From NCBI GenBank assembly GCA_031288575.1, contig JAITRD010000185.1, positions 1 through 13,012 on the forward strand: DNA of 13,012 nt, read 5' to 3'. A program made the position numbers and the translations under genes. Positions 7,445-13,012 of this stretch are shown one piece after another. Position 1 is the stretch's first letter. Each line of letters opens with the position of its first letter. Under the pieces are notes generated by a model. The model was not told the DNA's origin, ran no database searches, and was given only the letters and a program-made list of their open reading frames with translations. This DNA is from Treponema sp. GTDB lineage: Bacteria > Spirochaetota > Spirochaetia > Treponematales > Breznakiellaceae.

Positions 7445-7664
7445 ATTTTATATTTACTACCGCCCCCGTTTCTCAACAGGAAGGCTCTAAAAAACAAATT
7501 ACGAACCTTCGGTCCGGTTATACCTCTCCCCCCAGATGGCGGGCGGATTCCTAGGTTTAGTGCTAAATTTCTACAAGCTTAAGGTTATTTAAGCCGGAAC
7601 AGAACATAAACCGAAGGTTCATTGAATCTTTAGTTCAAAACCAGACTTTCGAATAAAGGCGCAA
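7445..7664. other. 220-bp gap between dxs and the 29-codon gene
   Basis: No convincing coding sequence is present on either strand. The notable structure is the pair of 11-bp inverted repeats listed separately. On the minus strand, which is the dxs leader orientation, the second arm is followed by a T-rich stretch (ATTTGTTTTTT). This could mean a transcript or attenuator ending before dxs. It is noticeably less GC-rich than its surroundings. I found no TPP-riboswitch signature and no tRNA. Confidence 0.5.
7503..7620. repeat. 118-bp segment bounded by perfect 11-bp inverted repeats
   Basis: GAACCTTCGGT (7503-7513) is exactly complementary to ACCGAAGGTTC (7610-7620). Between the arms lie a few local self-complementary stretches (TTTAGtGCTAAA, CCTAGG). 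Read on the minus strand the segment could fold as a closed stem followed by a U-tract, suggesting a small RNA or dxs leader element. It could also be a short palindromic repeat element; no clear target-site duplication is visible. Confidence 0.45.
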
Positions 7665-7754
7665 CTATTTGTTTTTGTGCCGGTTTCTTCTCAGCTTCTT
7701 CTTGCGTTTATGGGTTGCAATTTTTCGTAGTTTGCGTTTTCTTCCGCAGGGCAC
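7665..7754 (-). CDS. 29-residue basic protein, putative small ribosomal protein (bL38/bS22, COX24/AURKAIP1-like class)
   Basis: The gene encodes only 29 residues, starting at GTG 7754 and ending at TAG 7665-7667. A strong AAAGGAGAG ribosome-binding site ends 7 nt before the GTG, which decides the start; the frame stays open further upstream, but that extension has no such site. The product is almost entirely Lys/Arg/His: MPCGRKRKLRKIATHKRK, then KKLRRNRHKNK. From memory it aligns without gaps to 29-residue Bacteroidetes proteins that begin MPSGKKRKRHKMATHKRKKR. Its RK-hydrophobic-x-x-HK core resembles the C-terminal motif of COX24/AURKAIP1 (mS38). Proteins of this type bind rRNA; Borrelia ribosomes were reported to contain previously unannotated bS22 and bL38. 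I cannot decide which of these it is. It lies downstream of rpoZ-miaA on the same strand. Confidence 0.75.
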   Translation of the reverse strand: MPCGRKRKLRKIATHKRKKKLRRNRHKNK

Positions 7755-7829
7755 TTCAAACTCTCCTTTACTTAAGATAATTCTGTTCCGCCGGCCGGAT
7801 AAGCGCCGGGCAAACAGGAAAGTTTGTAA

Positions 7830-7858
7830 AGTATGAAGCAGAGCGGGTAAAAGATCAA
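7830..7858 (-). promoter_or_regulatory. Possible promoter of the 29-codon gene
   Basis: On the minus strand TTGATC (7858-7853) is followed after 17 nt by CATACT (7835-7830, four of six matches). This would give a leader of roughly 70 nt before the GTG at 7754. The -35 element lies in the loop between the two arms of the 7843-7876 inverted repeat. Transcription could equally come from the upstream rpoZ-miaA genes. Confidence 0.3.
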
Positions 7859-7876
7859 TAGGCAAATTTTACCCGC
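7843..7876. repeat. Perfect 10-bp inverted repeat just after miaA
   Basis: GCGGGTAAAA (7843-7852) is exactly complementary to TTTTACCCGC (7867-7876), with a 14-nt spacer, beginning 6 nt past the miaA stop. No T-run follows on the minus strand, so it is not a typical intrinsic terminator. It could be an mRNA 3'-end stabilising hairpin, or an operator straddling the putative -35 of the 29-codon gene. Confidence 0.5.
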
Positions 7877-7881
7877 CCCCC

Positions 7882-8871
7882 TCAAAGGAGCCTGAAAAAT
7901 TCCGCCAGTTCCCCGCGGATCTGCCCCGCCGGATTGTCTTCGGCGGAAATCCAGACAACGCCGGGGATGGACTCAAAATAGGCGATCTGCCGTTTGGCAT
8001 AGCGGCGGCTGTTCCGGGCTACCAGGGCTTCCACGGCGGGGAGGTCCTGGGAAAGGCAGACCGCGCCCTCCGGAGATTCCACAAAGAACTCCCGGTAGCC
8101 GATAGCCCGCATCCCCGGGTCCCGGGGGCCATAGCCCGCGTCCCGGAGCCAACGCAGCTCGCCGGGAAGGCCGGAACGGAACATAGCGGCGCAGCGCTCG
8201 TTTATGCGGCGGTAAAGCTCCTCCCGGTTCCGTTTAAGGCCGATGATGAGAAAACGGTAGTTTCCCCGGGCGGGCTTCCCTTCCGCCCCCCTCCCGGAGG
8301 CCCGGTAGGAACTCAGGGGCCGCCCCGACAGGCGGAAAACCTCCAGTGCCCGTAAAAGCCGGTACTCGTCGTGGAGATGGATCCGCCCGGCGATGACCGG
8401 ATCGCAGGAGGCAAGTTCTTCCGCCAGGGCGGCGGCCCCCTTGAGGCGCAGCTCTTCCCGGAGCGCGGCCCGTATGCCCCCGTCCGAGGGGGGCGTTTCG
8501 GGAAGGCCGGTTATAAAGTTTTTAAGGTAAAACCCGGTCCCCCCGGAAATGACGGGCAGCGCCCCCCTGCCGTTTATTTCCCGGACCGCCTCGTCGGCCA
8601 GGCGGACAAATTCCCCCGCGTTAAACTGTTCGCCGGGACTCCGGATATCGATGAGATGGTGGGGAAAAAGGGACCTCAGCCGGGGAGAAGGTTTGGCGGT
8701 GCCAATATCCATGCCCCGGTAGACCTGCATAGAATCGGCGGAAATAAGCTCCGGGGGCCGGGGAAAGGCCCCTTCCTCAAAGAGTTGTTCCAGAATTTCG
8801 GTCTTTCCCGAAGCGGTGGGCCCAAAAAGTATTACAACTTGAAACAACGGAACGGCTTCCCCTTCCGGCAT
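7882..8871 (-). CDS. miaA: tRNA dimethylallyltransferase MiaA
   Basis: It adds a dimethylallyl group to N6 of A37 in tRNAs reading codons that begin with U, using dimethylallyl diphosphate, a product of the pathway that dxs starts. The protein has 329 residues. The P-loop is GPTASGKT (17-24). The substrate loop is SADSMQVYRGMDIGTAKP, in which the Asp is the catalytic base. SGGTGFYLKN and the tRNA-binding HDEYRLLRALEVF follow, and the late segment RYAKRQIAYFE is also typical. In the HxND motif the Asn is replaced (HLHDEYR), a conservative oddity. The ATG lies 3 nt after the rpoZ stop, so the two genes are probably cotranscribed. A TTG eight codons in is a weaker alternative start. Confidence 0.96.
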   Translation of the reverse strand: MPEGEAVPLFQVVILFGPTASGKTEILEQLFEEGAFPRPPELISADSMQVYRGMDIGTAKPSPRLRSLFPHHLIDIRSPGEQFNAGEFVRLADEAVREINGRGALPVISGGTGFYLKNFITGLPETPPSDGGIRAALREELRLKGAAALAEELASCDPVIAGRIHLHDEYRLLRALEVFRLSGRPLSSYRASGRGAEGKPARGNYRFLIIGLKRNREELYRRINERCAAMFRSGLPGELRWLRDAGYGPRDPGMRAIGYREFFVESPEGAVCLSQDLPAVEALVARNSRRYAKRQIAYFESIPGVVWISAEDNPAGQIRGELAEFFRLL

Positions 8872-8874
8872 CCC

Positions 8875-9066
8875 TTACTCTTCTATGCGGAATTCAATCT
8901 GTTGGGTAAAAACCTGCCGGGCAGCCAGGGAAACGACCTTCCCGTCGTTAAGCTCAATATCGGGATCCTTCAGCATGGAAAGCTGGTAAGAACGGCGGGA
9001 AGCGGCGGAGGTAATTTCATACATATTACTATCGTATTCAATGAGTTCTTCCAAAGGAAATATCAT
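8875..9066 (-). CDS. rpoZ: Probable RNA polymerase omega subunit
   Basis: The product has 63 residues from ATG 9066. Its layout fits omega: an N-terminal PLEELIEY, a helix with N-x-Y-E-x-T-x-A-A-x-x-R-x-x-Q (SNMYEITSAASRRSYQL, about 13-29), a variable charged loop (KDPDIELNDG), and a helix GKVVSLAARQVFTQQIEFRIEE at the end. Omega assists RNA polymerase assembly by clamping the beta-prime C-terminus. Similarity to E. coli and Bacillus omega is modest, so some doubt remains. The frame stays open upstream to 9123, but that stretch is the promoter. The ATG lacks a ribosome-binding site and lies 8 nt past a good -10. miaA follows after 3 nt. Confidence 0.75.
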   Translation of the reverse strand: MIFPLEELIEYDSNMYEITSAASRRSYQLSMLKDPDIELNDGKVVSLAARQVFTQQIEFRIEE

Positions 9067-9074
9067 AATAGAAT

Positions 9075-9103
9075 AGTATAACATTTTGGAGAATTTGTGT
9101 AAA
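9075..9103 (-). promoter_or_regulatory. Promoter of rpoZ-miaA (leaderless arrangement)
   Basis: On the minus strand TTTACA (9103-9098, five of six) is followed after exactly 17 nt by TATACT (9080-9075, five of six). The ATG of rpoZ begins 8 nt after the -10 box. Transcription would start within about two bases of the ATG, giving a leaderless mRNA; no Shine-Dalgarno sequence is present. Confidence 0.65.
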
Positions 9104-9154
9104 GACAAGAATTGCCCCAACACAGGGCTCCCGCATTTGCCTTGTCATAAATTG

Positions 9155-9183
9155 TTGACTTTTTAGATATTGTCCCATACACT
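9155..9183 (+). promoter_or_regulatory. Promoter of the EIIA-type gene (leaderless arrangement)
   Basis: TTGACT (9155-9160, five of six) is followed by a 17-nt spacer and TACACT (9178-9183, four of six). The ATG at 9191 begins 7 nt after the -10 box, and no ribosome-binding site precedes it, so the transcript is probably leaderless. It diverges from the rpoZ promoter within a 124-bp intergenic region. Confidence 0.55.
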
Positions 9184-9190
9184 TAATATC

Positions 9191-9637
9191 ATGAACCTGA
9201 AAACAGTATTGACAAAAGAAACCATCAGCATGCATCTGAGAGGAACAACCAAGCAAGAGATTATCAACGAATTGCTTGATATTCTTGTAAGGGCGAATAA
9301 AATACAGGATCGGGAAGCGGCTTTATCCGCCGTCATGGAACGGGAAGAAAAAATGTCCACCGGCATGAAACACGGCATCGCGATTCCCCATGGGAAAAGC
9401 GCCACCATCCGTGATTTGGTTGCCTGTATCGGGATTTCCGATCTTCCCGTAGAATTTGACGCTTTGGATCATGAACCTTGCAGAATATTCATCATGACCC
9501 TTTCGCCAATCGAAAAAACCGGCCCCCACCTTCAATTCCTCGCGGAAATCAGCCTGCTTTTTAAAAGCTCCGAAAAACGTCAGGAAATTCTGCAGGCCGC
9601 CTCCGCGGAGGAAATACTCCGCATCCTGGCCGAATGA
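9191..9637 (+). CDS. PTS EIIA-type protein (Ntr/fructose family), PtsN-like
   Basis: This is a 148-residue cytoplasmic protein forming a single PTS_EIIA_2 domain. The phosphorylated histidine lies in HGIAIPHGK (61-69, His67), preceded by REEKMSTGM, a typical approach to the active site. The second conserved histidine is in GPHLQFLAEIS, and DLPVEFDALD matches the Ntr/Fru family. No EIIB, EIIC or HPr gene lies beside it, so a regulatory EIIA(Ntr)-like role is more likely than sugar transport; treponemes are known to keep PTS regulators without permeases. An in-frame TTG at 9170 would extend it by seven residues but lies inside the promoter, so ATG 9191 is chosen. Base use is less GC-rich than in its neighbours. 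Confidence 0.85.
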   Translation: MNLKTVLTKETISMHLRGTTKQEIINELLDILVRANKIQDREAALSAVMEREEKMSTGMKHGIAIPHGKSATIRDLVACIGISDLPVEFDALDHEPCRIFIMTLSPIEKTGPHLQFLAEISLLFKSSEKRQEILQAASAEEILRILAE

Positions 9638-9640
9638 GCC

Positions 9641-9677
9641 GGCGGGGACAGGGCCCCGCCTTCCATCTAACCTTTTT
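9641..9677 (+). terminator. Possible terminator after the EIIA-type gene
   Basis: GGCGGGG (9641-9647) pairs with CCCCGCC (9654-9660) over a 6-nt loop, 3 nt past the stop codon. The T-run (CCTTTTTT) comes 11 nt after the stem rather than directly after it, so termination efficiency is uncertain. Confidence 0.5.
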
Positions 9678-9784
9678 TATACGAGACTCAAAACAAAAAT
9701 TGCCGGGCTGTTCTGGGAGGGCCTGATAACCTTGACCGGTCCAAAGGGCGGCTCCTCCGGGCGGGCCGCGCAAAGGAGCCTTTT

Positions 9785-11379
9785 TTGAATATCCAAGACC
9801 GGCATATCACCGATGACGAGGGGCGGATCCTCATGCTCCGGGGCTGCAACCTGGGGGAAAAGTTCCTGGGGGCATCTTCCGGCGAGGCCGATCCGAAACA
9901 TGGAGGGGAATATTCCCCGGCGGATTACCCCTTTCCCCTGGAAGAGGCGGAGGATCATTTTGCGCGGCTCTCTTCCCGGGGCTTTACCTTTATCAGGCTG
10001 CCCCTCACCTGGGAAGCCCTGGAACATGAGGGGCCGGGAATTTATGACGAGGCATATCTTGCCTATCTAAGAAAAATCCTTTTGATTGCCGGGAAAAGGG
10101 GGCTTTCCGCCTTTATCACCCCTTATCAGGAAGGCCGGCAGACAGGCCGGGCGGGTTTTCCCCCCTGGGTTCCGGAAAGGATCGGCTTTGACGGGGGCCG
10201 CCTGGAATCCGCCGGGCACTATGCCGGGTCCACCCTCCGCACCCTTTTTTTGCCGGAAATGCCTTTGCCCCGGATTTGCTTATCGAAGGGGCAAAAGCCC
10301 AGGACTGGCTCCAGGAACGGTATCTTTCGGCCATGGGGCATTGCTACAGGCGGCTCAAAAACTGCGCCGCTATTGCGGGCTGGAGTGCCCTGGGAGAACC
10401 CGGCCGGGGCTTCATCGGCGCTAAAAGCCTGGCGGGTCCCGGCGGGGCTTTCCCCGGCCCCTTTCAAAGCATGGTCGCCGCTTCAGGTTATGCCGCGAAT
10501 GACGGCGGCGGGCGCATTGCCGGATACCGGCCCCTTAATCCCCAGGGGCTTTCCCTTTTTAAGCCGGGTTATGGCTGTCCCTGGAAACAGGCGGGGGTTT
10601 GGACCGATGAGGGGGGAAAACCCAGGCTTCTGCGGGAGGATTATTTTTATCTTTTCCGGGGAAAACCGGTATGTTTTGCCGAGGATTTTCTTAAACCCTT
10701 TATTCTCCGCTTTGCCGGCCGGATGCGGGAACTGAGAAAAAAAACCATCATCCTGGTGGAAGGAGCCCCCGGGGAAGCCCCCCCGTCATGGCAGCCCGGA
10801 GACGGGCCGGGGGCGGTTTATGCCTTTGCCCTTTCGGGCAATAAAAAGCCGGAAGAAGGGGGAGCGGACAGCGCTTCCGGGGAGCCCTTTGAACAGAGCC
10901 TGCCGATCCGGGAACCCCCGGGGGATATACCCTGCCTTACCGGGGCATGGGACCTTGGCGGGGAAAGCCGCGCCCGGTGCTACGATGCCCTGGACAAAAA
11001 CCTGATCCACGGGGCCGTCGAAACCTATAAACCGGGGGTCCCCCTGGAGGGAATGATCCGGCCCTACCCCCTGGCTACCGCCGGGATCCCCCTGAAAATC
11101 CACTGGGACCGGGAAAAGGGCCGTTTTACCTACCGTTTTCTGCCTAATCCGGATACAGGGTCCCCCACGGAAATCTACATCCCCCCGGTCCAGCCCGGCG
11201 GGGAACCCGGGCTTACCCTGGAAATCCGGGAGCCCGGGGCCGGCCCGGAGGCCGCCCTGATCCGGTCTTTTTACGATTCCCGCCAGGGAAAGGGGATCAT
11301 CACCAATGCCGGTTACCGGGGGGACATAGAAATAGTCATCACATTTTCGGAACGGAAAAACTCTTCGATCCGGTTTTGA
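9785..11379 (+). pseudogene. GH5 endoglycoceramidase-like glycosidase, frameshifted in a T7 tract
   Basis: Two overlapping frames together make one protein of about 530 residues. TTG 9785 follows AAAGGAG with a 6-nt spacer and starts LRGCNLG, then EEAEDHFARLSSRGFTFIRL and TWEALEHEGPGIYDEAYL, typical of the endoglycoceramidase-like GH5 branch. At T7 (10245-10251) the frame is lost. Reading one base back continues as TLFFAGNAFAPDLLIEG and runs open to TGA 11379, including the GH5_C-type beta domain (IRPYPLATAGIP onward). The acid/base motif is GEP (Glu at 10396-10398) instead of NEP. Where I expect the nucleophile Glu (GE-x-G) I see TGAWDLGG with Ala at 10945-10947. There is no signal peptide. 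It is either a decaying gene, a frameshift-expressed gene or a sequencing error. Family assignment is from remembered relatives. Confidence 0.7.
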
Positions 11380-12041
11380 TACGCCAGCACTCGGGAAATA
11401 TAATCCAGGGTGTTTTTGGGGGTGCCGTCCTGGCGGACCCGGGTCATCCCGGCGTTATACATAGCCAGACCGGATATTTCGGAACCGCCGGTGTCGATAC
11501 ACCAGCGCAGATGGGCTAAGGCGTAATAGGCGTTGACGCTGGGATTAAAAAAATCTTCCTCCAGGAGCTGGGGGAAAGAATAGGAGTTAAGCTGGAAAAG
11601 GCCCCGGTCAATGCTTTGATTCCGGTTTTTCCGGTTGACCGCCCGGATATTATACCTGCTTTCCTCCCAGCAAAGGGCAAAGGCCAGGCTGGGCGGTATG
11701 TCAAAGGCATCGGCATTGGTTAATACAATGGCCGCGACCTCGTTGGATTTGGTAATCAGGCCGAACAGGCTGACAATCCTGTCCCGGGACACCACATTCC
11801 GGTAGGATCTCAGGATGATGTCCGTCTTATTCCCCGGCTCGGGAAAAACCGGCGCCGGAAAGGCCGGGGCCGGAAAAGCCGGCTCCGGAGGTTCAGGCCC
11901 GGCAAGGGGCTGGGAAGAATCTTCGGAGCTTATTTCATCCGCCGGATCCGTCTTATGGGGAATAGTAAAAAAACAAATAACTGCCGATATCCATAAACTC
12001 AACAAAAAAGGAGCAACATAAATTGTTCTGGATTGATTCAC
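11313..12041 (-). CDS. Membrane-anchored lytic transglycosylase, SLT domain
   Basis: It cleaves peptidoglycan glycan strands, producing anhydro-muramyl ends. The product has 242 residues from GTG 12041, which is preceded by AAGGTGAG. The frame is open to an ATG at 12149, but that region looks like a leader. A hydrophobic N-terminal segment (9-27, no lipobox) anchors it. A linker rich in Ser/Pro (31-72) carries pentapeptide repeats PAFPA, PAFPA, PVFPE. The SLT domain spans about 105-235: ALCWEESRYN with catalytic Glu127, SIDRGLFQLNS and AMYNAGMTRV, then the family ending TLDYISRVL. The stop lies 67 bp inside the 3' end of the convergent glycosidase gene. c-di-AMP often controls such enzymes, but no link is visible here. 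Confidence 0.88.
   Translation of the reverse strand: MNQSRTIYVAPFLLSLWISAVICFFTIPHKTDPADEISSEDSSQPLAGPEPPEPAFPAPAFPAPVFPEPGNKTDIILRSYRNVVSRDRIVSLFGLITKSNEVAAIVLTNADAFDIPPSLAFALCWEESRYNIRAVNRKNRNQSIDRGLFQLNSYSFPQLLEEDFFNPSVNAYYALAHLRWCIDTGGSEISGLAMYNAGMTRVRQDGTPKNTLDYISRVLAYQNRIEEFFRSENVMTISMSPR
11842..11886. repeat. Three tandem 15-bp units in the transglycosylase linker
   Basis: Units start at 11842, 11857 and 11872, each GGAAA followed by a GC-rich half ending in CC (for example GGAAAGGCCGGGGCC). They differ at only a few positions and encode the five-residue Pro-Ala-Phe repeats. The length could vary between strains without breaking the frame. Confidence 0.75.
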
Positions 12042-12105
12042 TGTACACTCACCTTCACCAACTTTTACAAATATTTTTAAATTTTCTAACCGTTCTTCAG
12101 CCGGC

Positions 12106-12139
12106 TTGCCGAAAAATGCCCTTTGGCACTGCCCGGCAA
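12106..12139 (-). promoter_or_regulatory. Structured leader hairpin upstream of the lytic transglycosylase
   Basis: On the minus strand TTGCCG (12139-12134) pairs with CGGCAA (12111-12106), enclosing a smaller hairpin TGCC-AAAG-GGCA (12128-12117). It sits 64 nt ahead of the GTG start. The frame is open through it, but the predicted peptide looks non-descript. It does not match any riboswitch I recognise, including the c-di-AMP ydaO and c-di-GMP types. Confidence 0.35.
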
Positions 12140-12239
12140 CCTTTACCATAAAAAGGCGGCTGAATTGTTAGTTACCAGTACTTTATTAAAAATAAGTAAT
12201 AGAAATAAGAAAGGCAATAATTTTTCACAAAAAAGAAAT
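12140..12239 (-). promoter_or_regulatory. AT-rich upstream region of the lytic transglycosylase
   Basis: This stretch is strikingly AT-rich against its surroundings and probably holds the transglycosylase promoter. Several weak -35/-10 pairs can be drawn on the minus strand, such as TTGCCT-N17-TATTTT, but none stands out, so no exact promoter is claimed. Confidence 0.35.
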
Positions 12240-12282
12240 CTATTAAAAGGCGGAATCCATAGCCCGGGCCTTGGAAACCGCC
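12240..12282 (-). terminator. Likely terminator of serA
   Basis: On the minus strand GGCGGTTTCC (12282-12273) pairs imperfectly with GGATTCCGCC (12258-12249): five G-C pairs, two mismatches, three more pairs. It is followed by TTTTAATAGATTTCTTTTTT. It begins 7 nt after the serA stop. Confidence 0.5.
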
Positions 12283-12289
12283 CCGGATT

Positions 12290-13012
12290 TTAGGCCCCTT
12301 CCCTCTCGATGGTCCTGACCCGGATAATGCCCTTTACCGCCTTAACCTGGGCCAGGGCGGATTCGGGAATCCGCTGCTCCGTGTCTATAATGTTGTAGGC
12401 ATATTCATCCCGGTGATGGTTGATCAGGTCCATGATATTGATGTCCGCCCCGGCCAGGATGGTGGTTATCTGGCCCACCATGTTCGGAATATTCCGGTTT
12501 GCCACCAGGAGCCGGTGGGGGGCCCGCTGGTCCAGTTTGCACCGGGGAAAATTTACCGAATTCCGGATGGTCCCGGCTTCCAGGAAGTCCATAAGTTCAT
12601 GGACCGCCATAAGGGCGCAGTTATCCTCCGCCTCCGGGGTGGAGGCCCCCAGATGGGGGATACAGACAGCCCTGGGGCAGGCCAGGAGTTCGGCGGAGGG
12701 GAAATCCGTCACATAGGAGGCCAGTTTTTCCGAATTCAGGGCGGCGATAATATCCGCCTCATTGACCAGCCCTCCCCGGGCGAGGTTAATGATCCGGCTC
12801 CCCTTTTTCATAAACCGGAATTTTTCCGCGTCCAAAAGGCCCCGGGTGGCATCGTTAAGGGGGGTGTGGAGGCTTACATAGTCCGCCTTGGCCAAAAGCC
12901 CCTCCAGGGTATCCGCCCGGAGGACCTGCCGGGAGAGGTTCCAAGCGGCGTCCACCGAGATATAGGGGTCGTAACCTACCACGTCCATCCCCAGGGCCAC
13001 CGCGTCATTGGC
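12290..13012 (-). CDS. serA: D-3-phosphoglycerate dehydrogenase, C-terminal part (partial)
   Basis: It oxidises 3-phosphoglycerate to 3-phosphohydroxypyruvate with NAD+, the first step of serine synthesis. The gene runs off the right edge; the frame is open to 13012, reading ANDAVALGMDVVGYDPYIS. Motifs are RIINLARGGLVNEADI (substrate-binding Arg) and IPHLGASTPEAEDN (catalytic His), with the acidic residue of the triad in the intervening TDFPSAE region. An ACT domain follows from about 75 residues before the end (HRLLVANRNIPNMVGQIT onward, ending VRTIEREGA), probably sensing serine. The single ACT domain and the absence of an ASB insert indicate the short SerA form. The GTG at 13000 is internal, not the start. 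Confidence 0.93.
   Translation of the reverse strand, partial: ANDAVALGMDVVGYDPYISVDAAWNLSRQVLRADTLEGLLAKADYVSLHTPLNDATRGLLDAEKFRFMKKGSRIINLARGGLVNEADIIAALNSEKLASYVTDFPSAELLACPRAVCIPHLGASTPEAEDNCALMAVHELMDFLEAGTIRNSVNFPRCKLDQRAPHRLLVANRNIPNMVGQITTILAGADINIMDLINHHRDEYAYNIIDTEQRIPESALAQVKAVKGIIRVRTIEREGA

Noticed and set aside
7445..7664. TPP riboswitch or other known riboswitch ahead of dxs
   Set aside because: None of the conserved TPP-riboswitch core sequences was seen; the region has only inverted repeats and a T-rich stretch.
9067..9123. N-terminal extension of rpoZ to an upstream start at 9123
   Set aside because: The extension is exactly the -35/-10 promoter region, and omega-like similarity begins at the ATG at 9066.
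9104..9146. GACAAG...CTTGTC inverted repeat between the rpoZ and EIIA promoters
   Set aside because: There are only six matching bases over a long spacer, which is expected by chance in a region of this length.
12042..12149. 36-residue N-terminal extension of the lytic transglycosylase from ATG 12149
   Set aside because: The membrane anchor starts right after GTG 12041, which has an AAGGTGAG site. The extension would put a charged segment before the anchor and runs through a hairpin.
12042..12240. c-di-AMP (ydaO) riboswitch ahead of the transglycosylase
   Set aside because: It is an attractive idea because cdaA is nearby, but the conserved GGGGUGAAU-type and other ydaO core elements are absent.
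1..13012. CRISPR array, insertion sequence, prophage or toxin-antitoxin module
   Set aside because: There is no array of regularly spaced repeats, no transposase or integrase motif and no paired small toxin-like genes; the genes are mainly housekeeping.

Overview
The window is an ordinary, gene-dense stretch of a bacterial chromosome, GC-rich by eye, with almost every gene recognisable. The best guess is a spirochaete of the Treponema group. The reasons are a DUF2225 protein, a diverged RNA polymerase omega next to miaA, a diadenylate cyclase/YbbR pair, a stand-alone EIIA-type PTS protein, and a 29-residue basic protein almost superimposable on small ribosomal proteins I recall from Bacteroidetes and Borrelia. 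This placement is inference. No mobile element, CRISPR array, tRNA or rRNA was seen.

Left part, plus strand (1-1584): the 3' end of a UvrD/PcrA/Rep-type helicase, a short MntR/DtxR-like metalloregulator with its own promoter, a 10-bp inverted repeat at that promoter and a hairpin terminator behind it, then an rRNA m5C methyltransferase that looks more like mitochondrial NSUN4 than RsmB.

Large minus-strand block (7444 down to 1615): dxs, cdaA, cdaR (YbbR), acpS, DUF2225, truA. Gaps are 15-18 nt and three junctions overlap, so this is probably one operon joining isoprenoid synthesis, c-di-AMP synthesis, acyl-carrier activation and tRNA modification. Upstream on the same strand lie rpoZ, miaA and an easily missed 29-codon gene for a putative ribosomal protein. 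The 220-bp gap between that gene and dxs carries a 118-bp segment bounded by perfect 11-bp inverted repeats.

Right part: an EIIA(Ntr/Fru)-type gene (plus strand) diverges from rpoZ. It is followed by a GH5 endoglycoceramidase-like gene broken by a one-base deficit in a T7 tract. This gene overlaps tail-to-tail by 67 bp with a membrane-anchored lytic transglycosylase on the minus strand. The window ends inside a minus-strand serA.

Three genes (mntR, rpoZ, ptsN-like) share a layout in which a -35/-10 pair sits so close to the ATG, with no Shine-Dalgarno sequence, that leaderless mRNAs are predicted. The 29-codon gene, by contrast, has a textbook ribosome-binding site. I did not find a clearly new multi-gene system. 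The items most worth a second look are the micro-ribosomal protein, the leaderless start pattern, the mixed metal site in the regulator, and the slippery-site frameshift in the glycosidase.
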